From: Acidobacteriota bacterium
Lineage (GTDB): Bacteria > Acidobacteriota > Terriglobia > UBA7540
Direction of reading: 5' to 3'
NCBI GenBank assembly: GCA_021784615.1
Contig: JAJYHU010000281.1
Location: 1-8,110, forward strand
Length of the DNA: 8,110 nt
The position numbers were made by a program, and so were the translations under genes. Positions 1 through 5,398 of this stretch are shown piece by piece (position 1 is the first letter of the stretch; each line of letters starts with the position of its first letter). Below the pieces are notes generated by a model. That model was not told where the DNA came from, searched no databases, and saw only the letters and a program-made list of their open reading frames with translations.

Positions 1-17
1 CTCTTGGAGGTGACAGC

Positions 18-557
18 GTGAGCAGCGTGACCGGCTGGCTGAATTGGAAACCGGGCCAACCCCGAATAATAGAGACTCCCCACAAAACTGAACCGACAAA
101 ACCATCAAAACCGGGTTTTGCTGGTTTTGATGGTTCGATTCCTAAGAAGAATCCTATTATTCGAGGCGGTGAGCCTGCCACGGCAACGCCGGCGTGTGCG
201 TGTCCGTATTCCCTCCCGGATGGTGTCAAACTGATTCGCTTCACTCCCAGAAAGCCGCCCGTGGCCGTCACTGTGTGTTCTGTAGTGGCCGACCTGGACA
301 AGTTTATGCGGCACGCTCTGGGCGAGCTTGAGGCCCGGCTACACCATCCCGTTCAGATCAAGGCCGGGGATTCGGTCTTTGAGCTTCTTTCCAAGCTGGC
401 GGACTGCGGATTGGAGCTTCGGGTAGAATGGCCGCCGCAGACTCAAATAATGCGGGAGTTGCCGGAAGCGGAACCTTCAGAACCCGCAAAACCCTCAGAG
501 CCGCCGGAGTTGAACGCTCACGGCGTTGAGATCACGGATGAGGATTTGCCCTTCTGA
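18..557 (+). CDS. hypothetical protein with SSB-like acidic C-terminal tip, probable replication accessory protein
   Basis: The 179-residue protein starts at GTG 18, with a strong Shine-Dalgarno (TTGGAGGTGA, 5-14) just upstream. I recognise no complete domain. Visible parts in order: an N-terminal region with three [TS]-[EK]-P triplets (residues 24-32) followed directly by GFA-GFD-GSI triplets (33-41); a middle region (about 68-142) that looks like a small mixed alpha/beta fold; a Pro/Glu linker with four more [AS]-[EK]-P triplets (151-162); and the terminus EITDEDLPF. That ending closely resembles the acidic tip of single-stranded DNA-binding proteins (DDDIPF in E. coli SSB), which recruits primase, helicases and repair enzymes. 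I see no OB-fold, so I do not call it SSB. Its stop codon overlaps the start of the zinc-ribbon gene (TGATG), implying translational coupling and a shared job. Its codons also carry the palindrome at 63-163. A role in element replication is inference. Confidence 0.75.
   Translation: MSSVTGWLNWKPGQPRIIETPHKTEPTKPSKPGFAGFDGSIPKKNPIIRGGEPATATPACACPYSLPDGVKLIRFTPRKPPVAVTVCSVVADLDKFMRHALGELEARLHHPVQIKAGDSVFELLSKLADCGLELRVEWPPQTQIMRELPEAEPSEPAKPSEPPELNAHGVEITDEDLPF
63..163. repeat. 101-bp imperfect palindrome with inverted array of 9-bp repeats, inside a coding region
   Basis: The sequence is symmetric about base 113. Outer arms 63-72 and 154-163 are a perfect 10-bp inverted repeat (CGAATAATAG / CTATTATTCG). 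The inner region 86-140 pairs at 22 of 27 positions around the same centre. The inner part is a 9-bp repeat, consensus GGTTTTGAT with decaying last bases. Three copies lie on the plus strand (114-122, 123-131, 132-140) and three on the minus strand (104-112, 95-103, 86-94). Shifting by one repeat gives a perfect 13-bp inverted repeat, 100-112 with 123-135, around a 10-base loop. Because the unit is nine bases, the plus copies read as GFA, GFD, GSI and the minus copies as TEP, TKP, SKP in the overlapping gene. It could be an iteron-type replication origin, a protein-binding site, an mRNA hairpin, or a palindromic repeat inserted in frame. Confidence 0.85.
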
Positions 558-1141
558 TGGCAACGGTAGTCCAACCCGCCCTGGTCGAATTGCTCAAAAT
601 GAGCGGCGCGCGCACCCGTGGCCGTCGCGCCGATTGTCCTGACTGCGGCTCCAAGAGGACCGTGAGCGTTGACGAATCGAAGGATGTTTTCTTTTGTCAC
701 CATGCAGGATGCGGTTTCCACGGCGGGATTGCCACGCTGAGGCGGCGGCTCGGTATCGAGCGGCAATGGCTTCCCCGTGGTGAATACATCCGCCTTCAGC
801 GAGGGCGCGAGCGGGCGGACCGGCTGGCGCTTGATCTGTACGAGCGTGTCAAAGCCCGGCGGTTTAAGTTGCTGGATGAGCTTCACAGCTTGAACCGACT
901 CGAATTGCTCGCGCATGACGCCGGACCGAACAACCCGGAATCTTGGGGCGCGCTGGCCAGAGTGTACGCCGAACGGCCCGGATTACTGGCGGAGCTGCTG
1001 ATTCTGGAAAACTCCACGGCGGCAGCCCTGATTCGTTTCTTGAGTGCTGACAGCGAGGTGCGGGAGAGGGCGATTGCCGGCGTCATTGAATCCGGTGGTC
1101 TTTGGCAATGTCCGGGCAGATTCGTAGAGCTTGCCTTCTGA
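557..1141 (+). CDS. primase-type (CHC2-like) zinc-ribbon protein
   Basis: The 194-residue protein has one clear feature, a four-cysteine zinc ribbon: Cys27 and Cys30 (CPDCG), then Cys47 and Cys52 (FFCHHAGCGFHGG). The spacing is C-x2-C-x16-C-x4-C. The FxC-x4-CGxxGG pattern matches the DNA-binding ribbon at the N-terminus of DnaG-family primases. Those enzymes go on with a TOPRIM catalytic core, and nothing like it is present here. The rest (about 75-194) is charged and helical, with no motif I recognise. The protein could be a stand-alone DNA-recognition subunit of a primase or helicase, or a decayed primase. The ATG lies inside the preceding stop codon (TGATG), so translation is probably coupled to the SSB-tailed protein; SSB tips are known to bind primases, which makes the pairing sensible. 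Zinc binding is well supported. The replication role is inferred from family and context. Confidence 0.75.
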   Translation: MATVVQPALVELLKMSGARTRGRRADCPDCGSKRTVSVDESKDVFFCHHAGCGFHGGIATLRRRLGIERQWLPRGEYIRLQRGRERADRLALDLYERVKARRFKLLDELHSLNRLELLAHDAGPNNPESWGALARVYAERPGLLAELLILENSTAAALIRFLSADSEVRERAIAGVIESGGLWQCPGRFVELAF

Positions 1142-1274
1142 GCCGTGACCAAACTTGATACGCTCACAATTGGCAATGCCATATAAATTTCAGTTGTTCA
1201 ATCGCTTATGGCTCCATCCTGCAACCCGCACTTGCTTGATACTTTTTCGAGTACCAATTCAACCTTTCTGTCGG

Positions 1275-1437
1275 TATAATCCGCTTAACTTTCGTCTCTA
1301 TGAGAGGGACTGCCATGGAATCGCTGGCCAGGTTGACGGGTCAGGGTGACTTTGGTGGTTTGATTGAGTTGAGGATGTTCAGTGCGGCATCTGCATTACC
1401 TGCCAGCGCGAGTACATGGGGCAGCAGTTCTTCCTGA
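1275..1437 (+). other. orphan gene-start region: TATAAT box, Shine-Dalgarno and 40-codon ORF
   Basis: A perfect TATAAT stands at 1275-1280. A Shine-Dalgarno-like GAGAGGGA follows at 1302-1309, and ATG comes five bases later at 1315. The reading frame is only 40 codons (to TGA 1435-1437), and from 1341 on it lies antisense to the secreted hypothetical protein. I see no -35 box at the usual distance. The arrangement looks like the 5' end of a gene whose body was lost by rearrangement just after the start codon, or it is chance. The encoded peptide (starts MESLARLTGQ) has no recognisable feature. Low confidence. Confidence 0.2.
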
Positions 1438-1946
1438 TAGCGGTGCAGATCACCAAGTATTTCCTGGTTGTCCGCAAGCCAGCGCCCGGTCTTGATGATC
1501 ACGAGAGACCAATTGTCTTTGATGGCCAAGAGATTCCACTCCGCTTCCGCACCACGAAGCGCCGTTACGTCAATCTCAGTCATATACAGCTCAGTCGTGA
1601 GTAGCAGCGAGTTAGTCATAATGCGCTTTGGTTTCTTAGTAGAAGTCGCGACCCCGTAGCGAATCATATCGACGTCATCCAAAACCTGCTTTACATCGTC
1701 ATCAAATGTCTTCCCCGATTCAGGTGTTAATCCGCCGCGTGCCTCTGGGGGAAGGTTGTCCACTAGCCCGGCGAACTTTGGTTTGTCGAGGGCATCCTTC
1801 CACTGCGTCGCAGACTTGTCTAATCGTTGCAGAAAGTTCCTGTACTCTTCGGGGGTCATCAATCGCGGCGGCCCGAGCTTGCCTTGCGCTGAGGCTGTCG
1901 CGGCTGTCGCTAGCAAAACTACGAAGAGACGTGCCATCTTGATCAT
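1341..1946 (-). CDS. secreted hypothetical protein with Sec signal peptide
   Basis: The 201-residue protein is of unknown function. The start at 1946 is chosen because GGAGGAGG lies ten bases upstream (1957-1964). The ATG at 1937 would put that site too far away, and longer in-frame starts (such as 2156) have no comparable site and add non-protein-like sequence. The N-terminus is a classic Sec signal: basic MIKMAR, hydrophobic LFVVLLATAATA, then ASA|Q with cleavage expected after Ala20. No lipobox cysteine is present. The mature part is rich in predicted helix and charge and has no cysteine, metal-binding motif or internal repeat I can name. It is probably periplasmic or exported. It is transcribed towards the replication-like genes and lies between them and the tRNA fragment, so it may be element cargo. 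I do not recognise the family. Confidence 0.72.
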   Translation of the reverse strand: MIKMARLFVVLLATAATASAQGKLGPPRLMTPEEYRNFLQRLDKSATQWKDALDKPKFAGLVDNLPPEARGGLTPESGKTFDDDVKQVLDDVDMIRYGVATSTKKPKRIMTNSLLLTTELYMTEIDVTALRGAEAEWNLLAIKDNWSLVIIKTGRWLADNQEILGDLHRYQEELLPHVLALAGNADAALNILNSIKPPKSP

Positions 1947-1956
1947 ACCGGGCTGT

Positions 1957-1964
1957 CCTCCTCC
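1957..1964 (-). promoter_or_regulatory. strong Shine-Dalgarno that sets the start of the secreted hypothetical gene
   Basis: On the minus strand this reads GGAGGAGG, near-perfect complementarity to the 16S anti-SD, ten bases before ATG 1944-1946. It is the reason for choosing the 201-residue form. Confidence 0.7.
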
Positions 1965-2436
1965 GATTTGAGGTAACCTGCCACCTTTGCACCGGACGCA
2001 TACACTAACACCAGAGTGAGTCGGCGACCACCGAAAAATTCTATCCGCGCCGAATGAAGGAGATTTTTTGTGCCGAAAAAAATTGTCTGACCGGATAAGC
2101 GGCCGCAGACATACCCGGCTGACCACCCTTTTTTGACGACCTGGCCGGGAAAGCATAATGCCGGGCCCGCATCACCGCGTAAAATGTCCCGCCATCGCCC
2201 GCAATTGGCTTGTAGCACACTCGCCCCAACAGAGCGGGGCAATCCTCTGCCCTTGTCTCGCGTCTCTCGCAAGAGCCAAAAACAAGTGACCACCCTCAGT
2301 GACCAGTACGTGTCGCTACTGAGTGCTACCAAGAAACCCGCCACACAAGCCGCACTCGCATGAATAGCGGCTCTGTAGCATGTTATCTCACTTAGTAACA
2401 GTCAGTCTAACTTGTTGATTCTTTGATTAAGTACAA
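1965..2436. other. long intergenic region between secreted gene and tRNA fragment
   Basis: About 470 bases carry no gene I can support. Frames here are open in places (for example minus strand 1943-2344), but they have no plausible start site and their translation is rich in Cys, Trp and Arg, as in random reading. Small structures seen: an A/T inverted repeat, ATTTTTT / AAAAAAT, around 2065-2086, and a short dyad CTCAGT (2295-2300) / ACTGAG (2318-2323). The promoter of the secreted gene should lie in the first 150 bases. A TAGAAT-like box is visible there on the minus strand (about 2037-2042), but without a good -35. Confidence 0.4.
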
Positions 2437-2481
2437 CTGGCAGTCATGAGGTCGAGGGTTCGAACCCCTCCAGGTCCACCA
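2437..2481 (+). other. attachment site: 3' fragment of tRNA-Ala(GGC), displaced by integration
   Basis: Read from 5': an anticodon loop CTGGCAG (2437-2443, anticodon GGC at 2439-2441); the 3' anticodon stem TCATG; variable loop AGGTC; a perfect T-arm GAGGG-TTCGAAC-CCCTC (2454-2470); the acceptor strand CAGGTCC (2471-2477); discriminator A; and encoded CCA (2479-2481). The T at 2475 is position 70, which would give the G3:U70 pair that marks tRNA-Ala, in agreement with the GGC anticodon. Upstream there is no D-arm, no matching 5' acceptor and no correct 5' anticodon stem (TACAA where CATGA is needed). This is therefore a fragment beginning at the anticodon loop, a common crossover point of tyrosine integrases. 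The intact gene should lie upstream, beyond the window. It is not a functional tRNA. Confidence 0.85.
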
Positions 2482-2560
2482 AGTCAATCTCATTTGTAAT
2501 CAGCGGCTTAACCCTATAAATGAATGGTTGTTTTCAAAGGAAATATCCAAGGCTATCATA

Positions 2561-2598
2561 CTTAGGGATAAACTCAAAATTCGTTCATCATCCCTTAG
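2561..2598. repeat. inverted repeat between tRNA fragment and hydrolase gene
   Basis: CTTAGGGAT (2561-2569) faces ATCCCTTAG (2590-2598). Six central base pairs are perfect, followed by one mismatch and two more pairs, around a 20-base loop. It lies 80 bases beyond the tRNA fragment. There is no T-run after it. It may be a protein-binding dyad or chance. Confidence 0.3.
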
Positions 2599-2636
2599 CG
2601 ATCATGTGAGCGGACCCTTCACGATAAAACTAACTC

Positions 2637-2663
2637 CTCTGCGGCGATTGCATTGCAGCAGAG
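2637..2663 (-). terminator. possible weak terminator after the ceramidase-like gene
   Basis: CTCTGC (2637-2642) pairs with GCAGAG (2658-2663), and the 15-base loop contains further GCA/TGC pairing. It lies about 58 bases past the stop codon of the minus-strand hydrolase gene. On that strand it is followed by AGGAGTTAGTTTTATCG, a short and delayed T-run. The stem is small, so the call is tentative. Confidence 0.25.
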
Positions 2664-2720
2664 TGTACATTCTATGTTCCACTCCATGACGGTAGCGCGC
2701 ATCGCCTTTTGCCCATCAGG

Positions 2721-4118
2721 CTATGGGTTATCTCTGGCGAGATCATCAAGCGTTCGGAGTCCCTCCTGAATCACGATTTCAGCCGTCTCGGGAGAAAACA
2801 AAGAAACCTCCGCTTCGTATCCGCCTTCCCCATATGCTCCTCGAACCGGCATATACCCAAACCCCCCATTGCTGTACCCTGAGAATAGGGTGTGAGCAAA
2901 GGGCGAATTTGCCATAATTTGCTGACTAATCTCAATGAAAGGTTCGCCCGGAACTGCAAGGAGTGCGATGTTCCCGATTCGAATGCCTTGCATTTGCCAA
3001 TCGATGTGAGTTTTCCCGTGATAATTCCGGGCTCTGTCCGCCCACATTGCAGCCTGGGTGGCGCGAGCCGTTGCTGCCCGGATTTCTTCGTCCGTACCTT
3101 CTGCCCGAAGACGGTCGAGATCGTTTTGCAGCATCAGGGCTTCCGATTCTAACTTTTCGGGTGGCGGAAAGGATTTGAGTGGAAGTGAAAGGAAGCGGGA
3201 GACCACGCGTAGAGCCGCTTGCTCTGGCTCGACCGGCTCATCAGTGTAAACGGCGATGGCTGTCCCTGATTCGATAACGGTTTCCAAACGTTCACGGCGG
3301 GGCAGCGTCTCAATGCAAGCTGCTGTTCTGGCGGCCTCGAGTCCGAGTCTTTGGCCCAGTTGCCGATAAACCTTGAGGTCACCGGTGAAGCCCCGCCGCG
3401 GTGTCTGATTCCCCGCAGCGCCCTGCAGAAAAAGGCATGTGCCCCCGACATTTCGCTCCACCACTTGCCTTACGACGCCCGGGAAGTCGGGCGTAAAGTG
3501 CTGGCACTGCCACGCCATTGTGGTGGGGTGGCAAGAGTAGTGGACGATCGTCGCGGCCGTCTCTTCATCCAGCGTGTCGAACCGGATCACCCGCACCGCA
3601 GAGTCAGTGGGGCCTTGCCAGTTCCTGCCTATCACGATGCGCCCATCCGGCAACTTAAAACGCCGATTAACGTTAATTTCGCATTTCCCCGTCCCGCCTG
3701 CGCAACGCACCGGCACTGCATTGCGCTGGGCTTGCCAGACAGCGCCGGCAATCCGCGAAGGCAATCCGTCCAAATAGCTTAAGATCGCGTCCAACCCTTC
3801 GCTAATCACCGACAGCCGAAACGTATTCGGGCCGGAATGGGTATGCGTACAGGAAAGACGAATGTGCTCCCGGGATATCTTCGTGAGGGTGGCAACGGCA
3901 TTAATGATTTTGCCGGTCCATTCGGCATCGAAGCCGATCGAGTCAACATCGATGATGGCAACTTCGGTATCTGAATTAGAAAGGACGAGAGCTGTGGCAT
4001 AGAGTGGCAGATCAGCTCCCGCGCCCCGTTGGTGGGTCTGTGCTCCCCATCCTCCCTGTGGCGTGCCGGGGGCTGGGGTAATATCCACACGACTGGTGCC
4101 AAGCGTCAAATGTTTCAT
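2721..4118 (-). CDS. neutral/alkaline ceramidase-like hydrolase (metal-dependent amidase family)
   Basis: The 465-residue protein begins with the typical family opening (TSRVDITPAPG). It carries the conserved metal-site landmarks in order: THTHSGP (91-97), CHPTTM (196-201), PGEPF (390-394) and NGGFGYMP (417-424). In characterised neutral ceramidases these regions supply two His, one Glu and one Tyr ligand to zinc, and the enzyme hydrolyses the amide bond of ceramide. This protein matches only the N-terminal catalytic domain; the C-terminal Ig-like domain of the classical enzymes is absent. There is no signal peptide, unlike secreted ceramidases, so it is probably cytoplasmic and may act on a small amide rather than a lipid. 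The loop around GAAGNQTP (233-240) has Thr239 where the classical GDVSPN motif has the catalytic Ser. ATG 4116-4118 is preceded by GGGAAGAGGA and overlaps the SDR stop (ATGA), so the two are co-transcribed. Family assignment is firm; substrate is unknown. Confidence 0.87.
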   Translation of the reverse strand: MKHLTLGTSRVDITPAPGTPQGGWGAQTHQRGAGADLPLYATALVLSNSDTEVAIIDVDSIGFDAEWTGKIINAVATLTKISREHIRLSCTHTHSGPNTFRLSVISEGLDAILSYLDGLPSRIAGAVWQAQRNAVPVRCAGGTGKCEINVNRRFKLPDGRIVIGRNWQGPTDSAVRVIRFDTLDEETAATIVHYSCHPTTMAWQCQHFTPDFPGVVRQVVERNVGGTCLFLQGAAGNQTPRRGFTGDLKVYRQLGQRLGLEAARTAACIETLPRRERLETVIESGTAIAVYTDEPVEPEQAALRVVSRFLSLPLKSFPPPEKLESEALMLQNDLDRLRAEGTDEEIRAATARATQAAMWADRARNYHGKTHIDWQMQGIRIGNIALLAVPGEPFIEISQQIMANSPFAHTLFSGYSNGGFGYMPVRGAYGEGGYEAEVSLFSPETAEIVIQEGLRTLDDLARDNP

Positions 4119-4903
4119 CGGTCCTCTTCCCTGAAGAAAAGACTGTTTCCGCCGTCAATCAAATACGTTGTCCCCGTCATGTAGTCAGCACTTGGCAGGC
4201 AAAGCTCAAAAACAGCTTCGGCAACCTGGATGGCTGTCATTATGCGCCCAAGCGGGACGATCTTGAGCGCGTCTTTGCGAAGGGCAGGGTTTTTCCGAAA
4301 CATTTTCCCCGACAAACCTGCATCCACGAAGCCGGGTGCGACCAAATTAACCGTAATTTTATAACGTCCCAATTCCAGAGCCATGCATTTTGCCAGCATC
4401 TTTAAACCGCTTTTCGCAACACAATACGCAGTTAAGTTGGCCCAGGAAACATCCTGAACCCATGAGCTAATAAAAATAATTTTCCCGGATGCTTTGGCCT
4501 TAGCCATCGCCCGGGCAGCAGTCTGGCCGATGTAAAAGCACCCGGTAAGATTGACGTCCAGGTGCTTCGCCCAACTTTGCCTGTCGACCTCCAAGAAAGG
4601 GGCGGGTTCCACAACTGCTGCATTTCCAACGCAGATATCGGCAGAGCCGAACTTTTCTAGCGCCTTTCCGATAAGGCGCTCACTCGTTTCCTGCCGAGAA
4701 ATGTCACCTTGGAGATACAGGACCTTTCGCCCGCTAAGGCCGTCGCCGCACAAGAGTGCCTTCGCCTCTTTGACTGGCAGAATGTCATTAAGTACAAGTT
4801 TTGCTCCTTCTCTCGCAGCCGTGCGGGCTATAGCTCGCCCAATGTCGCCGCAGGCGCCCGTCAGAACGATCACTTTGCCTTTTAATCGTCTTGAGTTTGT
4901 CAT
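4115..4903 (-). CDS. classical SDR-family NAD(P)-dependent oxidoreductase
   Basis: At 262 residues the protein has the usual length of a classical short-chain dehydrogenase/reductase. The Rossmann motif is TGACGDIG (15-22). An Asp at the end of the second strand (Asp40, LVLND) suggests NAD rather than NADP preference. The usual NNAG is GNAA (93-96). The catalytic tetrad is Asn118 (DVNLTG), Ser146/147 (FISSW), Tyr160 and Lys164 (YCVAK). A PG turn (190-191) and the C-terminal YMTGTTYLIDGG (241-252) are typical of FabG-like members. The reaction is oxidation of an alcohol or reduction of a ketone; the substrate cannot be told from sequence. It is the first gene of a two-gene unit with the ceramidase-like hydrolase, overlapping it by four bases. 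The start at 4903 has no Shine-Dalgarno, but a good -10 box lies only 11 bases upstream, so the mRNA is probably leaderless or nearly so. Confidence 0.92.
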   Translation of the reverse strand: MTNSRRLKGKVIVLTGACGDIGRAIARTAAREGAKLVLNDILPVKEAKALLCGDGLSGRKVLYLQGDISRQETSERLIGKALEKFGSADICVGNAAVVEPAPFLEVDRQSWAKHLDVNLTGCFYIGQTAARAMAKAKASGKIIFISSWVQDVSWANLTAYCVAKSGLKMLAKCMALELGRYKITVNLVAPGFVDAGLSGKMFRKNPALRKDALKIVPLGRIMTAIQVAEAVFELCLPSADYMTGTTYLIDGGNSLFFREEDR

Positions 4904-4914
4904 GGTCGAACGCT

Positions 4915-4943
4915 ACTATAAGCGTGCTCCCACATCAAATCAA
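4915..4943 (-). promoter_or_regulatory. sigma70-type promoter of the SDR-hydrolase unit
   Basis: On the minus strand: -35 TTGATT (4938-4943), 17-base spacer, -10 TATAGT (4915-4920). The -10 matches the consensus at five of six positions and the -35 at four. The start codon at 4903 is only 11 bases below the -10, so transcription should begin within a few bases of it. This fits the absence of a ribosome-binding site. Confidence 0.65.
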
Positions 4944-4945
4944 TA

Positions 4946-4972
4946 CCCAATCCCATCCCTATCCCATAACCC
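4946..4972 (-). promoter_or_regulatory. G-quadruplex motif just upstream of the SDR promoter
   Basis: The minus strand has five GGG tracts separated by 4, 3, 2 and 3 bases (tracts at 4970-4972, 4963-4965, 4957-4959, 4952-4954, 4946-4948). This satisfies the standard four-tract quadruplex rule, with one spare tract. It ends three bases before the -35 box and sits between the two divergent promoters, where folding could affect both. The motif is visible; the folding and any regulation are inference. Confidence 0.55.
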
Positions 4973-4973
4973 T

Positions 4974-4989
4974 GTCCACGTAATTGGAC
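4974..4989. promoter_or_regulatory. small dyad, possible operator between divergent promoters
   Basis: GTCCA (4974-4978) and TGGAC (4985-4989) form a five-base dyad with a six-base spacer, between the G-tract motif and the plus-strand promoter. Its size and spacing suit a dimeric repressor half-site pair, but a dyad this short is common by chance. Confidence 0.2.
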
Positions 4990-5016
4990 GCGAGATACAG
5001 GATTTGGGGCCTGGTC

Positions 5017-5045
5017 TTGACACTCCGGCCTGCAGTTTTTAGACT
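5017..5045 (+). promoter_or_regulatory. near-consensus sigma70 promoter facing the aminotransferase and transporter genes
   Basis: A perfect -35 TTGACA (5017-5022), a 17-base spacer and a -10 TAGACT (5040-5045) predict a transcription start near 5052. It reads into the tiny signal-peptide ORF at 5094 and then, about 350 bases on, into the aminotransferase. No other convincing promoter is seen before the aminotransferase. Confidence 0.6.
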
Positions 5046-5093
5046 CGCAGTTCGGTACCGCCAAAAACGTGATGTTGAGGGTTGGAGGTGTCT

Positions 5094-5171
5094 TTGCCGA
5101 AACCTAAAGTTTGCTTCGTCGTTGCAATGTGCTTTGTCGGGCAGGCTTCCGCGGCAACGACCCGGAAGTGA
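5094..5171 (+). CDS. 25-residue signal-peptide-like small ORF (leader peptide or gene remnant)
   Basis: TTG 5094 follows GGAGGT (5084-5089) and lies about 40 bases below the predicted transcription start. The product reads MPKPKVCFVVAM, then CFVGQASAATTRK and a TGA. It has a basic start, a hydrophobic core and an ASA cleavage site, so it is a complete Sec signal with only five residues after it. The same frame stays open from the TGA (5169-5171) to 5411. This may therefore be the 5' remnant of a decayed exported protein, or a leader ORF in the 5' region of the aminotransferase transcript. I do not recognise the downstream frame as any family. The initiation signals are good; whether the peptide has a function is unknown. 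Confidence 0.35.
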   Translation: MPKPKVCFVVAMCFVGQASAATTRK

Positions 5172-5398
5172 TGCTTTGCGGTCATGGCTGTAAATGCGCT
5201 TAGCAAAGATACCGGACATGACGGACTTGGCGAGCAACACCGCAGGCGACTTTTAGGTTATGCTCAGAAGTTAGTCATACAAGATCAAGGTTCCGTCCAC
5301 AACGGACGAATGAGCACCAACGGCGTGTCAATAGGCCTGACCTCACAGTTTTCTCCGGCCGAAAGCGCGATGGTGAATACGAGGTTAAGAGAATTATT
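5172..5398. other. stretch without a supported gene upstream of the aminotransferase
   Basis: The plus-strand frame of the small ORF continues open here after its TGA (ATG at 5184, stop at 5411), but it lacks a Shine-Dalgarno and has no family likeness. I see no RNA gene, strong terminator or repeat. If the promoter at 5017 serves the aminotransferase, this is part of a long 5' leader. Confidence 0.4.

Larger units (their letters stand above)
1..2481. mobile_element. right end of a putative integrative element (left end outside window)
   Basis: The inference rests on the orphan tRNA-Ala 3' fragment at 2437-2481, together with a replication-like gene pair (SSB-tailed protein and primase-type zinc ribbon) to its left. 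Site-specific integration into a plus-strand tRNA gene rebuilds the whole tRNA at the upstream junction and leaves only a copy of its 3' part at the downstream junction. The element should therefore lie left of the fragment. No integrase, relaxase, capsid or transposase gene is visible, so the element's class (prophage, ICE or satellite) is unknown. The true left boundary is beyond the window. Confidence 0.5.

Noticed and set aside
18..557. Calling the first protein a single-stranded DNA-binding protein
   Set aside because: Only the last residues match SSB; no OB-fold pattern or aromatic DNA-binding residues are visible.
518..916. 132-codon antisense frame opposite the zinc-ribbon gene
   Set aside because: It is a shadow of a gene with a clear zinc ribbon and coupled start.
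1341..2156. Longer 271-residue form of the secreted protein
   Set aside because: The extra 70 N-terminal residues bury a clear signal peptide, and the strong SD at 1957-1964 fits the start at 1946.
1943..2344. 133-codon minus-strand open frame upstream of the secreted gene
   Set aside because: No SD, unusual composition, and it overlaps the regulatory region and start of the secreted gene in another frame.
2437..2481. Complete functional tRNA gene
   Set aside because: The D-arm, 5' acceptor strand and 5' anticodon stem are absent upstream.
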